64,000 nucleotides of DNA from NCBI RefSeq assembly GCF_012273515.2, contig NZ_CP050975.2, positions 6,696,001 to 6,760,000 on the forward strand. Direction: 5' to 3'. How positions within the stretch are numbered: the first letter of the stretch is position 1; every line of letters starts with the position of its first letter. Positions 58,939 to 64,000 of this stretch are shown piece after piece. The stretch is from Streptomyces sp. RPA4-2 (GTDB lineage Bacteria; Actinomycetota; Actinomycetes; Streptomycetales; Streptomycetaceae). Made by a program: the position numbers and the translations under genes. A model generated the notes under the pieces. It did not search any database, was not told where the DNA came from, and saw only the letters and a list, made by a program, of their open reading frames with translations.

Positions 58939-60990
58939 GTGTCCAAACTGACCGACGTGCCCAAACGGATCCTGATCGGGCGCGCACTGCGCAGTGATCG
59001 GCTCGGAGAGACGCTCCTGCCGAAGCGCATCGCACTCCCCGTCTTCGCTTCCGACCCGCTCTCCTCCGTGGCGTACGCCCCCGGAGAAGTGCTCCTGGTC
59101 CTTTCCATCGCGGGCGTGTCGGCCTACCACTTCAGCCCCTGGATCGCGGTCGCGGTCGTCGTGCTGATGTTCACGGTCGTGGCGTCGTACCGCCAGAACG
59201 TGCACGCGTACCCCAGCGGCGGCGGCGACTACGAGGTCGCCAACACCAACCTCGGCCCCCGGGCCGGTCTCACCGTCGCCAGCGCGCTCCTCGTCGACTA
59301 CGTGCTCACCGTCGCCGTGTCGATCGCGTCCGGCATCGAGAACCTCGGCTCCGCCATCCCCTTCGTCGTCGAGCACAAGGTGCTCTGCGCCGTCGTCGTC
59401 ATCGTGCTGCTCACGCTGATGAACCTGCGCGGGGTCAAGGAGTCCGGAAAGCTCTTCGCGATCCCGACGTACGTCTTCGTGGCGGGCGTCTTCATCATGA
59501 TCGCGTGGGGCGCCTTCCGCGGGCTCGTCCTGAACGACACCATGCGGGCGCCGACCTCCGGCTACCACATCAAGGCCGAGCACCAGGGTCTCGCCGGCTT
59601 CGCGCTCATCTTCCTGCTGCTGCGCGCCTTCTCCTCCGGCTGCGCCGCGCTGACCGGCGTCGAGGCCATCTCCAACGGCGTCCCCGCCTTCCGCAAGCCC
59701 AAGTCGAAGAACGCCGCGTCCACGCTGGCCGCGATGGGCCTGCTCGCCGTCACCATGTTCTGCGGGATCATCGCGCTGGCCATGACGACCAAGGTCCGGA
59801 TGGCCGAGAACCCGGCCACCGACCTGATTCACAACGGCATCCCGATCGGCTCCGGATACGTCCAGAACCCGGTGATCTCCCAGGTGGCCGAGGCCGTCTT
59901 CGGCAAGGGCAGCTTCCTGTTCATCGTGCTCGCCGCGGCCACCGCGCTGGTCCTGTTCCTCGCGGCGAACACCGCGTACAACGGATTCCCGCTGCTCGGC
60001 TCGATCCTCGCCCAGGACCGCTACCTCCCGCGCCAGTTGCACACCCGCGGCGACCGCCTCGCCTTCTCCAACGGCATCGTGCTGCTCGCGGGCGCGGCGA
60101 CCCTGCTGGTGGTCATCTACGGCGCGGACTCGACGCGGCTCATCCAGCTCTACATCGTCGGCGTCTTCGTCTCGTTCACGCTCAGCCAGACCGGCATGGT
60201 CCGGCACTGGAACCGCCATCTGCGCACCGAGACGGACCCGGCCAAGCGCAGCCACATGATCCGCTCCCGGGCCATCAACACCTTCGGCGCGTTCTTTACC
60301 GGCCTGGTGCTCGTCGTCGTCCTGGTCACCAAGTTCACGCACGGCGCCTGGGTCGCCCTGCTCGGCATGATGATCTTCTACGCGACGATGAGCGCGATCC
60401 GTAAGCACTACGACCGGGTCGCCGAGGAGATCGCCGCCCCCGAGGGCCCCTCCGACGACAGCGTGCGCCCCTCCCGCGTCCACTCCGTCGTCCTGATCTC
60501 CAAGATCCACCGCCCGACCCTGCGGGCCCTCGCCTACGCCAAGCTGATGCGCTCCGACACCCTCGAAGCGCTCAGCGTCAACGTCGACCCGGCCGAGACG
60601 AAGGCGCTGCGCGAGGAGTGGGAGCGGCGCGGCATCACCGTACCGCTGAAGGTCCTCGACTCCCCGTACCGCGAGATCACCCGCCCGGTCATCGAGTACG
60701 TGAAGGGTCTGCGCAGGGAATCGCCGCGCGACGTGGTCTCCGTCATCATCCCCGAGTACGTGGTCGGCCACTGGTACGAGCACCTGCTGCACAACCAGAG
60801 CGCGCTGCGCCTCAAGGGCCGGCTGCTGTTCACGCCCGGTGTGATGGTGACCTCCGTGCCCTATCAGCTGGAGTCCTCCGAGGCCGCGAAGCAGCGGGCC
60901 CGCAGGCGCCAGGACTGGAACGCGCCGGGCGCGGTGCGCCGGGGTCCGGCGGAGGAGCGGCCGAAGGAGTCCAGCGCTCCCAAGGGCTGA
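58939..60990 (+). CDS. APC-superfamily permease, KimA-like (probable potassium transporter)
   Basis: A 683-residue transporter with about 12 helices in residues 30-480 and a cytoplasmic C-terminal domain of about 200 residues. The start KRILIGRALRSDRLGETLLP, then VFASDPLSSVAYAPGEVLLV, YRQNVHAYPSGGGDYEVANT and LLVDYVLTVAVSIASG, closely follow the pattern I recall for Bacillus KimA, a high-affinity potassium importer; databases often call it an amino acid permease. The divergent TrkA pair supports potassium. GTG 58939 has no ribosome site; TACGAT at 58926-58931 fits a -10 with a start of transcription at the codon, so it may be leaderless. Confidence 0.85.
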   Translation: MSKLTDVPKRILIGRALRSDRLGETLLPKRIALPVFASDPLSSVAYAPGEVLLVLSIAGVSAYHFSPWIAVAVVVLMFTVVASYRQNVHAYPSGGGDYEVANTNLGPRAGLTVASALLVDYVLTVAVSIASGIENLGSAIPFVVEHKVLCAVVVIVLLTLMNLRGVKESGKLFAIPTYVFVAGVFIMIAWGAFRGLVLNDTMRAPTSGYHIKAEHQGLAGFALIFLLLRAFSSGCAALTGVEAISNGVPAFRKPKSKNAASTLAAMGLLAVTMFCGIIALAMTTKVRMAENPATDLIHNGIPIGSGYVQNPVISQVAEAVFGKGSFLFIVLAAATALVLFLAANTAYNGFPLLGSILAQDRYLPRQLHTRGDRLAFSNGIVLLAGAATLLVVIYGADSTRLIQLYIVGVFVSFTLSQTGMVRHWNRHLRTETDPAKRSHMIRSRAINTFGAFFTGLVLVVVLVTKFTHGAWVALLGMMIFYATMSAIRKHYDRVAEEIAAPEGPSDDSVRPSRVHSVVLISKIHRPTLRALAYAKLMRSDTLEALSVNVDPAETKALREEWERRGITVPLKVLDSPYREITRPVIEYVKGLRRESPRDVVSVIIPEYVVGHWYEHLLHNQSALRLKGRLLFTPGVMVTSVPYQLESSEAAKQRARRRQDWNAPGAVRRGPAEERPKESSAPKG

Positions 60991-61129
60991 CGCACTCGTG
61001 TCGAACGGCCGGGCACGGTCCACGTAGACTGGTGGGCTGTTGTCCGGCCGTTCCCGTCCGCGGGGGTGGCCGAGACCCCCGTTCCTGTCCCCCGCATCAC
61101 CCCCCTTTCGCACCTGGAGTCACCCCGCC

Positions 61130-62458
61130 ATGCAGGCAGAACCGAAGAAGTCGCTGGTGGGGGACGAGTACGAGGTGGAGATCGGTCCCGTCGCGCACGG
61201 CGGGCACTGCATCGCCCGTACGACCGAGGGCCAGGTCCTCTTCGTCCGGCACGCCCTGCCCGGTGAGCGTGTCGTCGCCCGCGTGACGGAGGGCGAGGAG
61301 GGCGCGCGTTTCCTGCGCGCCGACGCCGTCGAGATCCTGGACCCCTCGAAGGACCGCGTCGAGGCCCCCTGCCCGTACGCCGGCCCCGGCCGCTGCGGAG
61401 GCTGCGACTGGCAGCACGCCAAGCCGGGCGCGCAGCGCCGCCTCAAGGGCGAGGTCGTCGCCGAGCAGTTGCAGCGTCTCGCGGGGCTCACCCCCGAGGA
61501 GGCCGGCTGGGACGGCACCGTGATGCCCGCCGAGGGCGACAAGCTGCCCGCCGGTGAGGTCCCGGCCTGGCGCACCCGTGTCCAGTACGCCGTCGACGCC
61601 GACGGCAACGCCGGACTGCGCCGCCACCGCTCGCACGAGGTCGAGCCGGTCGAACACTGCATGATCGCGGCGCCGGGCGTCAGCGAACTGGGCATCGAGG
61701 AGCGCGACTGGGCCGGCATGGTGTCCGTCGACGCGATCGCCGCGACGGGATCCCAGGACCGCATGGTCATCCTGGAGCCGCAGCCCGGCGCCCGCCTTCC
61801 GCTCGTCGAGCTCGACAAGCCGGTCTCCGTGATGCGGGTCGCCGAACAGGACGGCGGCATCCACCGCGTCCACGGCCGCGCCTTCGTCCGCGAGCGGGCC
61901 GACGGCCGTACCTACCGCGTCGGCAGCGGCGGCTTCTGGCAGGTCCACCCGATGGCCGCCGACACCCTCGTCAAGGCCGTCATGCAGGGCCTGCTGCCGC
62001 GCAAGGGCGACATGGCCCTCGACCTGTACTGCGGCGTCGGCCTCTTCGCCGGAGCCCTCGCCGACCGCCTCGGCGACAAGGGCGCGGTCCTCGGCATCGA
62101 GTCCGGCAAGCGCGCGGTCGAGGACGCCCGCCACAACCTCGCCGCCTTCGAGCGCGTCCGCATCGAACAGGGCAAGGTCGAGGCGGTCCTCCCGCGCACC
62201 GGCATCACCGAGGTCGACCTCATCGTCCTCGACCCGCCCCGCGCCGGCGCCGGCAAGAAGACGGTCGAACTCCTGTCGTCGATGGGCGCACGAAAGATCG
62301 CGTACGTGGCCTGCGACCCGGCGGCGCTGGCTCGTGACCTGGCGTACTTCCGTGACGGTGGGTACAAGGTGCGGACGCTGCGGGCGTTCGATCTTTTCCC
62401 GATGACGCATCATGTGGAGTGCGTCGCGATCCTCGAACCCGTCAAGGACGAACTCTGA
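61130..62458 (+). CDS. Class I RNA methyltransferase of the TrmA/RumA family
   Basis: A 442-residue SAM-dependent uracil-C5 methyltransferase. The N-terminal TRAM domain covers about 8-62. Iron-sulfur cysteines are in CPYAGPGRCGGCDWQH. The SAM site is DLYCGVGLFAG. The catalytic motifs are VLDPPRAGAG and YVACDPAALARDL with the nucleophilic Cys, and the end FPMTHHVECVAIL is typical. It modifies U in tRNA or 23S rRNA; which one is not clear. ATG 61130 has TGGAG ten bases upstream. It corresponds to Rv2689c beside the same permease. Confidence 0.93.
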   Translation: MQAEPKKSLVGDEYEVEIGPVAHGGHCIARTTEGQVLFVRHALPGERVVARVTEGEEGARFLRADAVEILDPSKDRVEAPCPYAGPGRCGGCDWQHAKPGAQRRLKGEVVAEQLQRLAGLTPEEAGWDGTVMPAEGDKLPAGEVPAWRTRVQYAVDADGNAGLRRHRSHEVEPVEHCMIAAPGVSELGIEERDWAGMVSVDAIAATGSQDRMVILEPQPGARLPLVELDKPVSVMRVAEQDGGIHRVHGRAFVRERADGRTYRVGSGGFWQVHPMAADTLVKAVMQGLLPRKGDMALDLYCGVGLFAGALADRLGDKGAVLGIESGKRAVEDARHNLAAFERVRIEQGKVEAVLPRTGITEVDLIVLDPPRAGAGKKTVELLSSMGARKIAYVACDPAALARDLAYFRDGGYKVRTLRAFDLFPMTHHVECVAILEPVKDEL

Positions 62459-62535
62459 GACGGTCGTGATCCCGGTTCGGTCCCTGGTCCGAAGGTCACC
62501 CGGGCACCGGCCGAGGCCGCGTGCGCAGCCGTCCG

Positions 62536-62862
62536 TCACCCGTTCCCGTAGTCCTCGACCAGTTCGCCGATGAGCGAGAGCAGGGCGTCGGCTCTGTGGC
62601 GGTCCTCGTGCTGACTCCGCAGGCTGTGGTCGAGCCGCCGGAGCCTGGCCAGGGCGGCCGGATCCCGGCGTCTCACCTCGTCAGGCGTGTTCCACAGCCA
62701 GGGCCCGCTGCCGAAGGTGTCGAGAAGGAACCCGCCGCGTTCCTCGACGTTCGCGTACTGCGCGACGCGCACATGGAAGTCCCTGAAGTCGAAGCGCGGG
62801 GCGAGGCGCAGGGGAGCGCCCGTCACCGTCGCGGTCCGGTCGTCGTCGATGGTGATTCTCAT
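62536..62862 (-). CDS. Unrecognised protein, short paralogue of the 63633 gene
   Basis: A 108-residue protein I do not recognise. It starts RITIDDDRTATVTGAPLRLA and ends with a helical block, ALARLRRLDHSLRSQHEDRH plus RADALLSLIGELVEDYGNG. The same end block is found in the partial gene at 63633-64000. ATG 62862 overlaps the TGA of a seven-codon upstream frame (62859-62879), and a GTG at 62874 with AGAAGG upstream is an alternative start that adds four residues. It lies between inverted copies of the trmA 3' end. Confidence 0.6.
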   Translation of the reverse strand: MRITIDDDRTATVTGAPLRLAPRFDFRDFHVRVAQYANVEERGGFLLDTFGSGPWLWNTPDEVRRRDPAALARLRRLDHSLRSQHEDRHRADALLSLIGELVEDYGNG

Positions 62863-62874
62863 GGTGGATGCCAC

Positions 62875-63632
62875 GTCATCTGACCTTCTCTGCGGGAGGC
62901 ATGTAGCCGTTCTTGGCCGGAATCCCGCCCTCCACCACGTCCTCTTCTTCGCCGCTCGGCGAGCGCCCCATTCGGCTGCCGCACGGTGTCCTCCGGCCCT
63001 GGTTGCTGATGGGACCGCAGAGGGGGACGCGCAGGAACAAGGGGCGGTTCTTTGGGGCGTCGTAAGACGGCAGGAGTGAACGGACACGGACTGCGGGCGG
63101 CATCGAGAACCGCCTCGCGTCACCCGCAGCGCTGTGACCACGCAAACGACGGGCGGCGTCGTGCGGGAACGCGGACGTGCGGACGACCGCCGCTCCTGAC
63201 GAGGTTGCGGCTGAGCGCTCCCCGTCCGCCCAGAGCCGCGCGGAGCCGCGGGTGGGACGCGTAGTGGAAGCCTGTGAAGGGCTCTACGCGTGAACCGCGG
63301 GACGGATCGAGCGCCCCGGCCGGACTCGGAACCTCTCGAACAAGCGGACAGGGAGCCGGACTTGACCGGCCCCAGGATGGCGACGCACTCCACATGATGC
63401 GTCATCGAGATCACGTCACCGAGGCCGGGCGTCGCACCGTCGCAGGCCGGCGCGGGTGCCCGTCACATGGAGTGGCCTGGCGGACGCCCAGAGCGTCGAA
63501 CGAGCGTCACGACCATCCCCGTCAGCGTTTCCGCCGCGCCGAGCGGGACTGACGGCGATCGCGTTCTCCTCGCCGATCTCCACCGCGTCCCGGCCGCCGA
63601 CAACCGCTGGGAGCACCGCCACGGTTCCAAGG
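62875..63632. other. Gene-poor variable region with fragments
   Basis: A 760-bp stretch without a confident gene. It holds an inverted fragment of a trmA 3' end (63361-63414). A frame on the - strand at 62876-63145 ends just upstream of the 62536 gene with the acidic segment SGEEEDVVEGGIPAKNGYMP; it could be a small coupled gene but has no good start. The remainder looks like decayed or rearranged sequence. Confidence 0.45.
63361..63414 (-). pseudogene. Inverted fragment of a trmA-like 3' end
   Basis: Read on the - strand this segment encodes MTHHVECVAILGPVKSGS, nearly the same as the end of the methyltransferase at 61130-62458 (MTHHVECVAILEPVKDEL). Twenty-seven bases are identical (63380-63406 against 62401-62427, inverted). 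No other part of the gene is present, so it is a remnant of a duplication or inversion. Confidence 0.75.
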
Positions 63633-64000
63633 TCACCGGTTCCCGTAGCCCTCCATCAGGTTGCCGATGAGCGAGAGCAGGACGTCGGCGCGGCGCCGGT
63701 CCTCGCGCTGGGCGCGCAGGGCCTCGTCGGTCGCCCGGAGGCGGGCCAGGGCGGTCGGGTCGCCGTCTTCCAGGTCGTAGATCAGCGGCTGGGTGATCAG
63801 GTCCAGGCAGTCGGTGAGCAGGCGGCGGGTGGTGTCGGTCGGTGGGGTGGGGTCGGGGTCGGTGTACGCCGTGGTCAGGTAGCGGGCGGGGTCCGTGAGG
63901 CTCCAGCCGACGACGGTGCCGTGCTGGACGAGGAGTGCCACGTCCGGGGCGATGCCGATGCAGGCCTCCAACGGAGCGTCGAGGACGGCGGGGTCGCGCA
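63633..64000 (-). CDS. Unrecognised protein, 5' end beyond the window
   Basis: The frame is open to the right edge, so the gene is 5'-truncated here. The visible 122 residues include ACIGIAPDVALLVQHGTVVG, WSLTDPARYLTTAYTDPDPT and the end ALARLRATDEALRAQREDRR followed by RADVLLSLIGNLMEGYGNR. The last 35 residues match the end of the 62536-62862 protein, so the two are partial paralogues. I do not recognise the family. No membrane segment is visible. Confidence 0.6.
   Translation of the reverse strand, partial: RDPAVLDAPLEACIGIAPDVALLVQHGTVVGWSLTDPARYLTTAYTDPDPTPPTDTTRRLLTDCLDLITQPLIYDLEDGDPTALARLRATDEALRAQREDRRRADVLLSLIGNLMEGYGNR

Noticed and set aside
61000..61130. Possible tRNA-like sequence before trmA
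   Set aside because: GGTGGCCGAGACC resembles a fragment, but no cloverleaf with acceptor stem and T-loop could be formed.
62876..63145. 89-codon frame on the - strand ending next to the unknown 62536 gene
   Set aside because: No good ribosome site, no recognisable domain and mixed composition; kept only as a remark in the region entry.
63416..63622. 68-codon frame on the - strand
   Set aside because: No ribosome site or similarity; it lies in apparently rearranged sequence.

Overview
The window is very GC-rich, with overlapping GTGA/ATGA gene junctions, GTG and TTG starts, strong GGAGG sites and actinobacterial-only families (SepH, CutRS, DUF4193, DUF3093, DUF3710, DUF3159, DUF6082). It reads as part of the core chromosome of a Streptomyces. 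No rRNA, tRNA, CRISPR array or intact transposase was found. From memory, the gene order matches the S. coelicolor stretch that carries the topoisomerase IV genes, cutRS, dut and kdpDE. The 41-62 kb half keeps the order suhB - DUF4193 - DUF3093 - dut - DUF3710 - OB-fold - DUF3159 - two TrkA proteins - APC permease - TrmA known around Rv2701c-Rv2689c of M. tuberculosis.

Layout. 0-1.2 kb: 3' end of parE. 1.6-6.2 kb: an operon of a membrane protein, a NarL-type two-component pair, a DUF485 protein and an acetate-type SSS symporter. 6.4-12.6 kb: a NitT/TauT-type ABC importer flanked by two paralogous CitB-like response regulators and one CitA/DcuS-like kinase. 12.8-16.5 kb: a sucrase/ferredoxin-like protein with an iron box, then two divergent citrate synthases, one carrying an N-terminal DNA-binding domain, with a perfect palindrome between them. 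16.7-17.7 kb: a small accessory patch (78-aa protein and DUF6082). 18-21.7 kb: a CobW GTPase convergent with parC. 21.9-24.7 kb: an active/inactive M16 peptidase pair. 24.9-25.9 kb: a c-di-AMP (ydaO) riboswitch and an M23 peptidase. 26-30.3 kb: a GntR regulator, HPr (ptsH) with a DasR-type site, and a 948-aa GNAT/acyl-CoA-synthetase protein. 30.4-41 kb: housekeeping genes (phosphodiesterase, tdk, VOC protein, sulfurtransferase, sepH, lactone oxidase, MFS, hemH). 41-62.5 kb: the actinobacterial core block, with cutRS, an alginate-lyase-like exoenzyme, a degenerate ABC ATPase and kdpDE inserted. 62.5-64 kb: a variable end holding two related unknown genes and an inverted fragment of the trmA 3' end.

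Connections. Potassium handling recurs: KdpDE (no kdpABC here), two TrkA/RCK proteins divergent from a KimA-like permease, and a c-di-AMP riboswitch 30 kb away. Iron control is suggested at the sucrase/ferredoxin gene and near hemH. Carbon sensing is suggested by the symporter and importer operons, the citrate synthase pair and the DasR-like site at ptsH.

No complete new defence or biosynthetic system was seen. The best leads are the HTH-citrate synthase fusion with its palindrome, the twin regulators around the importer, the degenerate ABC ATPase, the 181-bp palindromic element that supplies a stop codon, and the probable frameshift in hemH.
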